A DNA stretch of 64,000 nucleotides. Origin: Nepenthes gracilis. Its lineage: Eukaryota > Streptophyta > Magnoliopsida > Caryophyllales > Nepenthaceae. Below the pieces are notes generated by a model, which was not told the origin of the DNA, searched no databases, and saw only the letters and a program-made list of their open reading frames with translations. The DNA lies in assembly GCA_033239525.1 (NCBI GenBank), contig BSYO01000003.1, positions 24,917,540 through 24,981,539 of the forward strand. Direction: 5' to 3'. Each line of letters starts with the position of its first letter. The stretch's first letter is position 1. The position numbers and the translations under genes are program-made. This document shows, in pieces, positions 1 to 12,119 of this stretch.

Positions 1-2
1 GG

Positions 3-608
3 AGAGTTCAATTTGCTAGCCTCAAGTTGACCGGGAATGTTCAATTATTTTGGGAGAGCGTTGAGGACCTCATTGCTAGGTGTCAAGCCGCTCCTATTCG
101 AAGTTGGACTGAAATGAAACAACGCCTTCAAGAGAAGTATTTATCCCGCTCCTATAGTAGCAGTTTACTAGACCAGTGGAATGTCCTTCGACAGGGTAAT
201 CAATCTGTAACCGAATATGTGGCTCAATTTGATGATTTTCGGATGAGATGCCACATCATTGAGGATGAAACCATGACGTTGAGTAGGTTTCGACAAGGAT
301 TACACAAGGATCTTAGGAGAGAACTTGTCCTTTGTGGAGTTAAGACTTTAGACCATACGTACAATTTGGTCAGAAACTTTGAATTAGTTACCAGAACACC
401 GTATTATTAACCCACATTGCACACTCCCACCACAAATTCCAAGCCTGTCTTAAGACCCCCTCCGTTCACCAATCCCCCTGTAAAGGAGGCCCAAGGAAAG
501 GATGTTGAAATTCCAAAAAGAAATTCTCAATTACAGTGCTTTAACTGTAAATGTTTTGGACAAATTTCTTCTAAATATTCAAGTAAAACTTTATTAATTG
601 ACAGATAA
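3..608 (+). pseudogene. Ty3/gypsy gag (capsid plus broken zinc knuckle), left-truncated
   Basis: The frame is open from the window edge; the TTG at 27 is not a real start. It reads as a plant Ty3/gypsy Gag (Retrotrans_gag family): LKLTG followed by FWESVEDLI, then SWTEMKQRLQEKYL, and the VTEYVAQFDDF / SRFRQGLHKDLRREL block. A TAA at 408-410 breaks the frame, which then continues in phase to 608. The nucleocapsid knuckle near 537-580 keeps CFNC but has Gln where His is expected and Tyr where the last Cys is expected. Gag would normally package the element RNA; this copy cannot make a complete protein. Confidence 0.85.
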
Positions 609-769
609 AATAAAATAAATGAGGAACCCCTTGAAAAACAAATCTATGAACTCAAGTTAGAGGAATTTGATAACTTGAATGATGATAACATTGACACATT
701 TGTAAGCTGCATTCGGCCTACTTCCTCCTATCTAGACTCCCATTCTTCCTTCCTTGATACACCTTTTCT

Positions 770-1240
770 GGGGGGCGTTGTGTTGTACCTTGACACAATC
801 CAAAGAGGTCGATGACTGACGTCGTCACGTTATCTTTCATACTTATATCAAGGTGAATGAGAAGGCTTGTAAGATTATCGTAGATAGCAGCAGTTGTATC
901 AATGCGTCTCTGCTAACACTATTGCTCGTTTGGGGTTAAAAATGGTCCCACAACCTAGTCCATACAGCATCTCTTGGATTAATAAATCTTCTATATCCGT
1001 TCGAGAATGTTGTCTTGTACCAATTCAATTTTTAGAGTACCAAGATCAAATTTGATGTGACATTATAACAATGGATATGGGTTGTCATTTTCGGGTGCCT
1101 TTGGTTATACGACTTAGATGTTACAATCAAAGATCGTTCTAATTCCTATTCTTTTGTTCACAAAGGCAATAAAATTCACATTCATCATTTATCCCCAAAA
1201 CCGATGACTCTTAATGTAAAAATGGCAAAAACAAAAGAAT
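770..1240 (+). pseudogene. Retrotransposon aspartic protease and following linker (decayed)
   Basis: Frame-shifting translation gives FHTYIKVNEKACKIIVDSSS (about 827-886), which corresponds to the start of plant Ty3/gypsy retropepsin; the catalytic D-S/T-G is changed to D-S-S. Downstream pieces YSISWINKSS and CLVPIQFLEYQDQI follow in family order, then DVTIKDRSNSYSF and HHLSPKPMTL of the linker before reverse transcriptase. Several stops and at least two frame changes are present. Confidence 0.7.
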
Positions 1241-1389
1241 TACATATCATTAATCTCATAGTATATGATCGTGTAGCCATCATCGAGCATATTGTGTTTG
1301 CTGATATTGTTTTTGGAGCTTTTCTGAAACCATTAGGCCTTATCCCGATATCCCCACATGTTCATACATCCATGATGGCCAAAATATTT

Positions 1390-2120
1390 GTACTATATCT
1401 TCATGACTTACACATTAAGATCAACACATATTTGGAAACAATTTATCCCTCATGTCAATTTCACATTAATGTACATAAAATACATGTTGAATTTTATATT
1501 GGAGGTTTTGTTATGGTTTGGATTAGACCAAAGTGGTGTCTATATGGGCCCGTTTTTATATTGCATACTTGTAGTGTTAGTTTGTTTAAGATTTTACAGC
1601 AATTCGGGTCAATTGCATATGTTATTGATATTTTATCTCTTTTTGATACTATTTTCTATATTGACAATTTTTTCGATTTTAACCCATCCGTTGATCCCTT
1701 TGACATGCCCCCGACGCACTACATATTGCATATCTACCTATTTCTACACACGTCTCCACCTTCTCGACACACAACGATAAAATTGATACTATTTTAGATG
1801 AGCAGCTTATATCTCCTGGGAATGGAACAATTCAGCGCTTCATTGTCAAATGAATGCCGGACAGAGTCTGAGACTGCTTGGATTACTCGCAAGATACGCC
1901 ACTAGTTTGACCCCGATATATTGCAACTCTATCAGAGTCCGCAAGATTGCACATCTCCAAGCCCAGGTCCTGTTCCTTCAAGCAATATTGGTGGCTCAGT
2001 ACAATTTTGGTTCCCCTTCCACGTGTCTATCAACATTGGCGGCCGCTTGCACCGCTGCTTGACTTATAGTTGGAAGTTCACTACCGAGGTTTTAACTCGA
2101 CGGGGTCGAGTTCCGATTAC
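1390..2120 (+). pseudogene. Integrase C-terminal region and chromodomain of the same gypsy element
   Basis: At 1398-1690 the reading FVMVWIRPKW ... SLFKILQQFGSIAYVID resembles the C-terminal domain of chromovirus integrase. At 1797-1900 the pieces LDEQLISPGNGTIQRFIVK and, after a frame change, TAWITRK followed by DPDILQLYQS match the chromodomain tail, including the TWI-type motif. A chromodomain normally steers integration to modified histone tails. The tail then reads TSPSPGPVPSSNIGG and runs into the polypurine tract. Joining this directly to the protease linker shows a large internal deletion. Confidence 0.65.
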
Positions 2121-2130
2121 CCGGGGAGAA
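2121..2130 (+). other. Polypurine tract of the gypsy element
   Basis: CCGGGGAGAA lies directly before a TG that opens the LTR-like sequence at 2132. This is the expected position of the plus-strand DNA primer of an LTR retrotransposon. Confidence 0.55.
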
Positions 2131-2131
2131 T

Positions 2132-2590
2132 TGATGCGGACAATCAAATTATACCAAATTAGAAGAGATTTACTTTGATTCCATTTGATTTTATTTTATT
2201 TGAAAGATTCGATTTTATTTGCTTTTATTATGTTGCGATTTTATTTGATTTACTTTAATTTGATTAAGATTTTCTTTTATTTTAGGAACTTAAGTCTTAT
2301 TTAGTTAGTAAGTTATATTTCTTTCCAACTTAATCTAGAATTCGGGTTTTCTATATAAAGACCTTATTTCTATTGTTTAAGATATGGATGAATGCTTGAG
2401 AAATGAAATGCAATTGAGTATTGTGATTTCCTTTTCCCTTTTTCCCTTAGTTTCCTCTCTTTCTTGTCTTTACCTCTCTATCTCTGTTCTTGTCTCTACT
2501 CCTCTGTCTCTCTTCCCTACTTTTCCCCTTCCCCCTACATCAATTTGTATGCTCAACTCCATGAAGTGGCTCAAAGCTTCACTGTGTTGA
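2132..2590 (+). repeat. 3' LTR of the left gypsy element (right end approximate)
   Basis: It begins TGATGCGGAC straight after the polypurine tract, is AT-rich, has a TATA-like CTATATAAAG at about 2350-2360, then a pyrimidine-rich (CTCT/TTCC) stretch typical of the R-U5 part of plant gypsy LTRs. No partner LTR is in the window, so the CA end and TSD cannot be fixed. Confidence 0.5.
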
Positions 2591-2827
2591 TGTTTCAAAT
2601 GAGGAATGATTTAAACCAGGTAACATCAATTGCTTGGGACTGCTTCCAATGGACAAAAAATAGACCTAGTACCAAAAAATTCTGGTCAAACATAGGATAA
2701 TCCATGAATCAAGTAAGCAAAAATTTATAAACAACAAGACTAGGTGCAGATCATCAAAAGGACAATAATGAAAGAAATGCCACAGCATTGGTAAAGAAAC
2801 AAATACAACAAAACAAATAAATGTTAC
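2591..2827. other. Intron sequence between the gypsy LTR and lipase exon 9
   Basis: No coding signal on the minus strand was found here; it appears to be lipase intron 9, continuing left beyond the window through the gypsy insertion. Confidence 0.5.
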
Positions 2828-5800
2828 CTTTGGAATCGTGATCTGTATGACCTCATTGAATGCGACTGAAATCTTTCCCTGAGCTCATCAATCACAGACT
2901 TGACCTGAAAATGCCTTTGCCAGAAGAAAGCATACAAATTGAGATGCTCTATACCAAAAACATCTTAAAAATCAAAAACTGACAACAACAGATAGAGCAG
3001 AAACTTTAGGACTCAAACCAAAATTCATATAAGGAAAAATAACAAAAGTTAGCAACATGCTTCAAACAACTTTCAAGGCCACAAAAACAGAATTAGATAT
3101 ACTTTTCATACAACAAATCCTTGATCAAGCCATCTTATCCCAAAAAAGAATGACTATCAGACTCATCAAAAAATGAAAAACTGGCCAAATCACTCTCTGA
3201 AACACTGTCCAAGACAACCCATTCACAACCTAAATATAGCAAAAGAACAGTTCCATGAATGATATACTATCAAAAAATTAGAAGTAAATAGCTAGGCCTC
3301 ATAAAATAGCCAGCAGCATAGCTGACGGATTCTGAAACCCCTGCGTACAGTGTAAAAAATGCGATTGTCACTATAATTTCTAAAGAAGAATAAAACTATT
3401 CTGCCTGCCACATACTAGATGATGAATACTGCATTGGGAATCTGGTAACCATAGGAGGCAGAGATAGTCTTTCATCAGTATTGACAGCACTAGCTTTTAA
3501 AAATAAAATAAATAAATAAATCCATAACTCACTGCATTTTAATTGTAACAATTAAACCCATGGAAGCAAAACCTCGAAAACTCATTCCTCAATTCTTTAT
3601 ACCAAACATCTTCCTGGATGCTAAGTATACTTCAGAAAAATAGAATTTATTACACACCAAAGAAGAAACTCATACCGATGTCAACTTTGAGTACTCTGAA
3701 TCAGACAATGATTCAACTGATGATGTTCCCAAGAGGTAGAGCTGTCACAAACAAACCACATATTAAGAAAACAGTGGTATCAATAGTTATATATCCACTT
3801 GATGTCACTTTAGTACCAAGACTAGAACAGCTCAACAAAAGCTCACGCAAATGTGACCACAACACCAACGTAACATCATATCAGCAAAGTAGAATTCGAT
3901 ACTGCTGGCGACTTGAAAAACTTGAAAATGCCAACCTCTGGGATCATTCAGGCAACATAATAAGATAATATCACACAGCCTCAAAAGAATAAAATAGAAA
4001 AGGCAACAATTAAAAATCATTTTTTCCCTTTAAACATGAAGCTTATATTCCTAGGCATTTAAATAAACAGTAGACAATGAGGAAGATGAAAGCAGAAAGC
4101 ACTTGGACCTTCATCCAATGTGATTAAAGGTGGTGGTAAATGATGTTGCAGATGTGTCTCAAGTGGTCAATTAATTCAAAGAAGGGGAAAGGTGGGTAAT
4201 GTCTTGATTTTAAGAATTCCATAGAAAGGGAGTGTTTCTCCCGTGGCATGCTAGAAGCATAGTTACTATAAATTTTATAACCCCTTAAACTGGGGATCTT
4301 TGATAGACTTTTGGCTTGGATGTGAGAGAACTATTATGATCCTCCCATCATCTTGGCTCCCTTGTATGTCCAATGGCCAATATTAAAAGTTAGAAAATAG
4401 AAGGTAAAGATTGAATCAAGTTTCCATAATACTTGATGCAATTTTCATCCCCTATTTATCAACTTTTAATCTTAACCCTTGGGTGAATATGGAAGCCTAA
4501 ATAATGGTAGGATCATAACAGCACTCTGGATATGATTCATTAACCATGAAATCCTTTCTCACGGGAAATGGGCCTTTGGATGAGTATGTACAAGGAGGCC
4601 ATAACAGGGGACTCAATATCCCGGCAACTATTTGGGCTACAAATGTAGGATATGTCAAGAAAATTTTAAGGAATTTGACACGAATAGCAATTTAAACTAC
4701 CAGCCAAAATGTCAGCATCTAAAGCTGGCCCATTTGGCTGTCATAGATGATATGAAATTATTTTGTGAGGATAACTCTATAAACATGTCCTTTTCTTAAT
4801 ATTTTGGCACTTCTCTTTTTGTCTTTACATTGGCAGAAATATCAGAAATGTTGAACTTCTATTGCATTTTTCCAATATTTGAAAATTCCAAGTCAAAGTG
4901 TCATGCATCTAACACATGCTTTTAAGTGAGAAAGTCAAAGAAACTATGTTGAACAAGAAACTGCGTCACCAGTTTACAAGAATCATACGTGCTTAGGACT
5001 GCCCCAAAAGCATGTAATTAAAAGCCCAGAATCAGCATCACGAAGGGCTAGAATCCCGTTAACTAGAAGTCAATAATACGACTCTTCTTCCCCATTCCGT
5101 TGTTCTTTTCACGATAAGGGTTGTAGAGTCTTCTATGCATCATCAGTTATTTCCCACTCCTTACCTTCCAGGAACACTAATAAAGGCACAATAGAACCAC
5201 TAAATTTCTGCTTCTCCATCAATATTTAACTATTTCACATTGAAGACAAAACCACTCTCTACATTGAAGGACCTATAATCCCTACAGATATTGAAACTCA
5301 AGACTACAAATATAAACAAATAATAAGAACAGCACCAGCAACATTAGATTGTACAAAAAGAAATAGCCAGAGAGCAAGATAGTAACACTCAGGTTGACAT
5401 GTAGAAAGTAGACTGGGAAACCATCAACAACAAGAAACTATAAGCAATAATATAAGCACTATAACATTTCAAAGATAGCTGTGTTGCATCTGTCAAGCAT
5501 GCCATAGCAATTTAGCAGATGAAAAGGAAATCAACTGATAACTACCTGCCCAAATGGAACATAAGAAGGTAAGTAAGGAACTCTGCGCCATGCCCTACTA
5601 TCCCCAGCATTATTGCTGCTTTTTTCGGGTGGCTTTACCATAGCCTCTGAATCTGACAACCTTTTATCTGATTCCACAATTGGTTTAAGAGATACACCAT
5701 CAGAACCTTCTTGGATTTCAAGTGACTGGAGGGCACCTTTATCATCAACTGAAGTTGTTGCAGAAGATACAGGAACAGAGGATGCATCAAGAGAAACCCT

Positions 5801-8800
5801 ATTTCCTCTGACTTTAGCCAAATGTCTTCTGACACCCTCCAGAGGCACAAGTCGAGAAAACCTCCAAATTGAGGTTTGAATAGGCCCTACACCAAGAACT
5901 AGCTGCTCTCCATTTTCTTTCAGCTTTTCTGCTGGTGATTTCTCGACCACTTCCCCTTGTTTCGGTACTGAAAGACTAGTGGTTTCACCATTAACAGGCA
6001 ACAGATTTGTTTGCACATTATAGTGGTGAAAATAAGCAGGGGACAGAATACGGGGCACCAGATCTTCTGGAATACAATAAGTCTTGAAATAATGCTGCCA
6101 TCCTTTCCTATTAACATAACTGGAAAGGGAGGGGCAAAAAGGAAACAGCGCATGCACTTTTAATGCCAAATTGTGTAATATGCAGAAGATATAGCTCAAG
6201 AACTGATAACACAACAATTTAGGATGAGAAGCTTACTCACGCAAAGCAGCATTACCAACTGGTGGCTGGGAGAATGTAATACATTTGACCTGAAACTTCT
6301 CATTTTCTTTTGAAGGAGAAGATGGAGCAATGACCCGTAAAATGGCGAGGGTAGACAATGCTGCTACCTATGATTAAAATAAGGTCAAGACATACTTTAA
6401 GCATAGAGTCAATGAGCAAAAATAGTGGCTAATAGTCAAATAGGAAATCATTAGACTCACAGCTCCACCAAGTGAATGTCCACATAAAACAAGTTTCTTT
6501 TTCTTCTTCTGTGCCAGCCGGTACAATTCCAATGCCGGTATCCCTTTGGCACGTGCCATGAAACCCTGTTACACAAGTTTGGCATGGGAAGAAAAGTGCA
6601 ACCAAAATGTTCACTTAAGCAAAGAAGTTTTTATCATACAATTTTTAAGCCAACCAAAAAAAACAGCAAAATCATATGTGAACATGTGAACTATTGACTG
6701 CTAATGGAAAAGGCAAAGACCTAAGATATGTAAATCTGTAATCCTACCCTGTGAGCAGCAGGTTTCAATTTCTGTCTCCGTTGCTTGTGTTTTGTTTCGG
6801 GGGTCCCAGTAATTTTTTCTACGTTTCTTTGCTGACTATCAATTATATCAGATTCAGCAATCTCAGTCTCCACTATATCCTCCACATCATCATCATGAAA
6901 TATAGCACCTTGAAATATGTTGACATCGGCCATAACATCCCTAGATGACAAACATAGAATATACATCTTCTCTAAGTTGTAGAAACTTTGAGAAGTAAAA
7001 CAAAGGGTTGTCTACATGAACTTACTTATACTGCTTAGTTCCCATGAAGGAGGCAAACAGTGTATCACCAGCTTCTGCCAAAAGGTATCTGCAAAGAAAA
7101 GAAAAATAAAATAATCCTTGTAAACTATGACACCATAAATATCAAAAACACATGTAGGACATCCAATAGAGAGACCGTAGTTATTTCTACTTCTACCATG
7201 AATTAGAAATACATTTACTGTATGCTGCTTAAGCAGCAACCTTTCCATGCAAGAAAAAACAAGGATACAACCAAATGTACATATGAATGAAAATCAACAC
7301 GAGATCAATATTCAAAGAAAGTCTCACATAAGCCGCAATATCTTCTAAAAATGTGGCACACAGAAAACAGAATCAAACCTCCCCGATGGTTCTCTATTTG
7401 ACTCAATATAAATGCTTTTCATCCAATGCATTTCCTGTTATGCAGCAACAAGATAATTTTAACTTCACATCACAACTACTATCTATATTTATACCCATGC
7501 ATATAAAATGGGATGTTTTTCTGCGTGTTTGTGTGATTTAGCCGTAATATGGAAGACATGAGCAGATACAAGTTGACATAAGAATCAGCATATAATGATT
7601 TGGGTGTCAAAATAGATATCCTCTCATTCTGTCATCAAACAGCAATAAATGTCAAAGTGTCAATATAGAAGAAAAAAAATTGACACAATTCCACATAACA
7701 GTATTGATCTCTGCTAAGAACTAGCAACCTCCAAGGGGGTGGGAACAAAGAAGACCAAAAAGATCTCAAGTCCATAGTTGATGTATGTACAGACACAATG
7801 CAAACGCAATATAATGAAGGAACTCCAAATTTCAGGAAGCCATGTCCATGGCTACAAGAATTCCCAAACCCCCTTTGTACCATGTATAGAGTACCAGCAT
7901 ACCGTATATTGAATACTGTCATTAATGATAATCTTTTACATTAAAAGACACTTGTCCATGTACTGCATGCCAGGCTATGTGTACCAGACAGCAAATCCGG
8001 TAACCATGTTAGGGGAAAGCACTTGGAGTTTTGATCAATCGTCAGTAGGAGAAAAGTGTTCTTTCAGCAATACCATCAAGACGACTGCAATAACACCCAT
8101 CCGCATTTACTTTGAAGGTGTAGTGAGTACGACAAAACCAACCAGAGAAAAAAATGAAAAGAAGTATGAAAAGCATTTCGAATTGGTGGACCTTTTTCAA
8201 ATGGAGGAATATACATTAACTTTTTTTTGACTGGTAGAGGTATATAACATCTTAGCACTCATGCACAATGTCACCCCTTTGCTTCAAAAGTTTTTTTTTT
8301 TTATATATCTATTTTTCCTCACTTTCCCTTATTTCTATTGTTTCTGAGGTTTCCATCAAATTTTCCAGTAAGAATAGGTGAAGGAATTCTGCCTAAATAG
8401 TGAACAAGACAAAAAGGAAAACACCAAACATGGATTTTCCCCTAATGGGGAAATATACAACTAGCTTAAATGAATGTAGTTATGCACAGTACAACACATG
8501 TTCTGAAATGTACTTATGTACAGTATAAGCATAACAAGTGCTCTCAAATATGCAAAATCACAGGCATGAATATCACCCTTCATGATTTACCTAAAGATTC
8601 TCACATTAATATCATTATCAAGACTTTCTTACACATGTCCAATCAGAGCAGGTTTATGTCCATGCAGAATTGAACTGGCAACTTCATTGCGAGATGCTGA
8701 CAATTTTGCAAGTCTTCAACCATACAAGGACTTGTAAAAACATAGTATGGTGAAAAGTAAATTGGCATGAATGGCATCGCATCGAACTGAATGCATGTGT

Positions 8801-11159
8801 CAGATGGACATGATGATTTATACATGTCAGCCAGATTGTACTTAAATAGTTTTGACTAGGTTTCCTTTTTCAAATTATCTTTTCACAATAATTCCACCAA
8901 TTGATGATGCAGCAAAAAATTTGGAATTAGATGTAAGGCCAAGTTGGAGGAAATGTAACTATAGTAGATAACCCGTAAGCATAAAAAGAATAAATCCTCC
9001 ATCTCTGTCATGCTTGACATGGTCAAAATGAAATATGAACATCAAATATGATCCCAAGATTACCTATGAGGAACATGGTCCAAAGAAGGCTGCACACGCT
9101 CCAGAGAAACAACTTGCCCTCCAAAGTCAGCCTTGAATTTGTTCACAGCTCTAATCAGCTCAGAAGCAGGTCTCTGATGTCCGAGGGAAAAATTAAATAA
9201 TTATGCATAAATTGATGGACCAATGATATAAAAACCCGAAATTTACAGTAAAAATATAATCGAATTACATTTTCTTATAATACACAACAGAATGCAGCTC
9301 AGGGTTCTCATTATACACAAATAACAAGCACTAAGCTACATCTTCCTTGTAATTAAAAGGCTGCAACAGACACTTTTCTCACGTTTGGTTGCAGAAAAGA
9401 CATAGTTGTAGTAATCTACTAAATGTCATACAAAGAAATCTACTCATTCATATACAACATTGAGCAGCTCAACAATTAGTCCTTTGCTAACCTCTCTACC
9501 ATTAGGAGAGGACATGGAAGCCATAATACAATGTGTGGGACATTGCATTAACTATCAATGTCATACTATAGCGAAAACCACAAGAAATCCAGTAATATAT
9601 CCAAAATGCTAGTCAGGTTCCTCCATTCACATACAATCAATTAGCATTAAAGCTTCAGTGTTCATGGATGAAAATATCAATATCGGTTGTAACCGTATTC
9701 AGATTAGCCAAAACGGCCAATACATATTAGTATTAAATATATCGATGCAACTTTTTTATTTTTTTTTATTTTTTTTTTGCAAATAGTGACCAGACAATGA
9801 ACTATCAACCTATATATCAAGATATAATGGCGACATTTTGAAATTTTATTACGGTATCTAAAAATATCAATACAAGGTTGCAAGATAAGGTTGCAAGACC
9901 TACATATATCAATTGATATTTTCATTCCACAAGTTAGGGTGAAAACAATTTTCAAGAAAGTATTTTTTGAAAATTTTCTTTGGTAAGAGGCAAAGAAGAG
10001 AAAATAAAGTCTAGCCTATTAAGCACAAGGGTGACATTAGTGGGACACCTTCATATGTCCTTCTATATTAAAGGACCCATACAATATTAGATGAACAGTA
10101 TTTTGAAAAAAACATCAATGTTAGGGTGCAAAACCTATATATATTACCCGATATTTTGTATATCAATCGATAATTCATTCCACAAGTTAGGATGAAAACA
10201 TTTTTCAAGAAAGTATTCTTAAAAAGTTTTCTTTGGTAAGAGGTAAAGAATGGAAAACCAATTCTAGCCTATTAAGAACAAGGTTGATATTAGTGGGATA
10301 CCTTCGGGTGACATTACATCCTATATGTCCATCTATATTAAAGGATCCACGCAATATTAGATGAATGGATAGAATACCATATCACCCAATAGTGTCCCCG
10401 GGTCCCAAGAGTTTTCTCAAAACATTTCCATAAGCAAAATGTTTTCCATTTCATTTGGAAAGAAGTTCGTTTGTAGGAGACATCAATGTTATTACCCTGA
10501 GTCACCACCGCTACCTCCACACTCATCTCTTTGTCACAACCGATACCACCACTCCACCATGTCAATACAAACTACTGTTCCAACAAAACCTTAAATCACA
10601 CTAAACGAGGTTGACTACCTGCCGCTACGGCTGCCACTACGAATACCACAACCGATTTTTCATCCTATTAAACCGTGGGTCTTATTTTCAAAGGGGAAAA
10701 AAACACTTTCGACTAACATTTCTACTTCCCTTGGAAAATATGGTCGAAAATGTTTTCCGTTCAACAAAACGGAGCATATAAGTTCTCGGAACTAACCCGC
10801 AGCATGAATCAATAAACTGAATCTACCAATTAATCCCATTCAAAGCATACAAAGGAAAGATACAAACAAGCACAGCAAAATCATCGAACCTTGTAAACAC
10901 ACTCAGAGAGAACCATACAGGCAAGAATGTCCTGCAAATCGGCAACGGACTCAGCCTTGACAGCACGACGAAGATCATCAAGCTGCTTCCTTCGACGCTC
11001 GTACTCTTCCTGAAGCTTCTTTCTTTGTCCCCGATCGTTTGGCCATGGCGGCCACTTGATTCCCGGCCACTGTATCTGCGGCCACAATGACGGCACAGCG
11101 AGTAGTTTCGATCTCTGATCTCTGATCCACGACTCCACTCTGCGTTGAATTGCCTCCAT
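2828..11159 (-). CDS. Class-3 lipase (alpha/beta hydrolase), 3'-truncated by window edge, nine exons visible
   Basis: Probable triacylglycerol/diacylglycerol lipase of the plant class-3 family; it resembles, from memory, the roughly 1000-residue Arabidopsis At3g07400 type. Exons: 10890-11159, 9064-9173, 7026-7088, 6748-6940, 6461-6565, 6237-6367, 5546-6119, 3676-3741, 2828-2904; all junctions are GT/AG and phases agree throughout, giving 529 codons so far without a stop. The start ATG at 11159 gives MEAIQRRVESWIRDQRSKLL. The nucleophile elbow GHSLGG lies near residue 243 (Ser), and a likely catalytic Asp is in CIPEDLVPR near residue 310. A Lys run precedes the elbow. The visible end is SHSMRSYRSRFQR; about 450 residues of the family length are missing to the left. 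No signal peptide is apparent. The visible part looks intact and expressible; an antisense gypsy element sits in intron 9. Confidence 0.88.
3742..5545 (-). other. Lipase intron 7 (1.8 kb)
   Basis: Bounded by GT at 5545-5544 and AG before 3741. AT-rich, with no open frame of note and no transposon protein recognised. Confidence 0.6.
7089..9063 (-). other. Lipase intron 2 (2.0 kb)
   Basis: Bounded by GT at 9063-9062 and AG before 7088. The short ORFs inside it have no recognisable family signature and are regarded as chance. Confidence 0.6.
9921..10368 (+). repeat. Direct duplication in lipase intron 1
   Basis: Two similar blocks of about 180-195 bp, 9921-10098 and 10173-10368, share TTCATTCCACAAGTTAGG, TTTCTTTGGTAAGAGG, TAGCCTATTAAG, ATTAGTGGGA and CAATATTAGATGAA in the same order. 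The second has a short extra piece near 10308. This is a diverged tandem duplication or two copies of an unnamed interspersed repeat within intron 1 (9174-10889). Confidence 0.75.
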
Positions 11160-11400
11160 TGCTACCCTTCTCTACTCCTTGAAATTGTGAATTTCCCTAT
11201 CGGGAACAAAATCCCAAACCCTAATAGCGAAGATTGCGATAATGTTGAAATATATTGAGAGTGCAGCAGACGACGACTGCTCAAAGTATATGCCGCGGAA
11301 TCGAACTTCCGCGTGAAGTGTAGACGCTGAAAACAGACAGAGTGGTTTTCCAATTTCTTTGCTGCTACGGTTCTACTTTCGCGCGGTGAAACGGTTATGG
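11160..11400 (-). promoter_or_regulatory. 5' leader and proximal promoter of the lipase gene
   Basis: Mixed-composition sequence just upstream of the ATG, unlike the AT-rich sequence beyond 11410. A 63-codon frame ends two bases before the lipase ATG but opens with TTG and has no internal ATG, so it is not a credible upstream ORF. No clear TATA box is seen. Confidence 0.4.
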
Positions 11401-12115
11401 CATCCCACGAGGTAGGTTTTTTTTTTTTTTTTTTAACGTTAAAATATTAACATTAAAAATAAAAATATATACATATTACTAATACGTATCTAAAATATAA
11501 AGTATGATTCAAAAAAATTTGAGATTGATTATTGAATTTTTATTCGAATATTACATATCACAATAATAAATAAAAATTTAAAATAATTAAAATTTACTTT
11601 TTAATATATCATTTGATATTCAAATCAGTTAATTTTTTTTAAAATTTATAAGAAGAAATAGATTAAAAATGATCAAAGAGATAAATAAATGATTAAGCTC
11701 CGTATTTTATGGAATAACAAGTATATTAGAAGACTTGACTCCGTCCATATTTTTTAGAACTTCCCCCTCTCAGAAGAAATGGGACATATTTATAACTATG
11801 TCGTTGATTCGTGATAATTCTCTGAAGAGGAATGACCAACAATGATTTGAATAGTTAGAAATTGATTAGTTCAACTTCTATCGTGCATGTTTTAATAGTG
11901 AAATTTTCTATAGTCAGTTATTCCGATGATAATACTAATTGTAAATTATACAAACCACTCAGTTTAATAGTTCAATTTAGTTAACTATTCAATTGTGTTA
12001 ACCGTTTGATTTGACAATTAGATATTTAGCCATTCAGGTCTATGATCAAATTTATTTAACAACAATTTAACTATTTTACTATTCGGTCACCCATCTAATA
12101 TTGATTTATTCAAAT
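11401..12115. other. AT-rich intergenic stretch
   Basis: Starts with a T-homopolymer at about 11417-11434; otherwise AT-rich without a gene or a clear repeat boundary. Confidence 0.6.
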
Positions 12116-12119
12116 CATA

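Larger units (their letters stand above)
1..2590 (+). mobile_element. Ty3/gypsy chromodomain retrotransposon, internally deleted, 5' end outside window
   Basis: Order seen on the plus strand: gag domain, degenerate zinc knuckle, aspartic protease, a jump to the integrase C-terminal region, chromodomain, polypurine tract, 3' LTR. Reverse transcriptase, RNase H and the integrase catalytic core are missing, so about 3 kb has been lost between roughly 1250 and 1390. The chromodomain places it among plant chromoviruses. It lies in an intron of the minus-strand lipase gene, antisense to it. The right limit is uncertain because the left LTR, needed to define the LTR end and TSD, lies outside the window. 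Confidence 0.8.

Noticed and set aside
10338..10565. 75-codon minus ORF in lipase intron 1
   Set aside because: It overlaps the duplicated intron repeat and has no domain.
11162..11353. Possible upstream ORF ending two bases before the lipase ATG
   Set aside because: It opens with TTG and has no ATG in frame.
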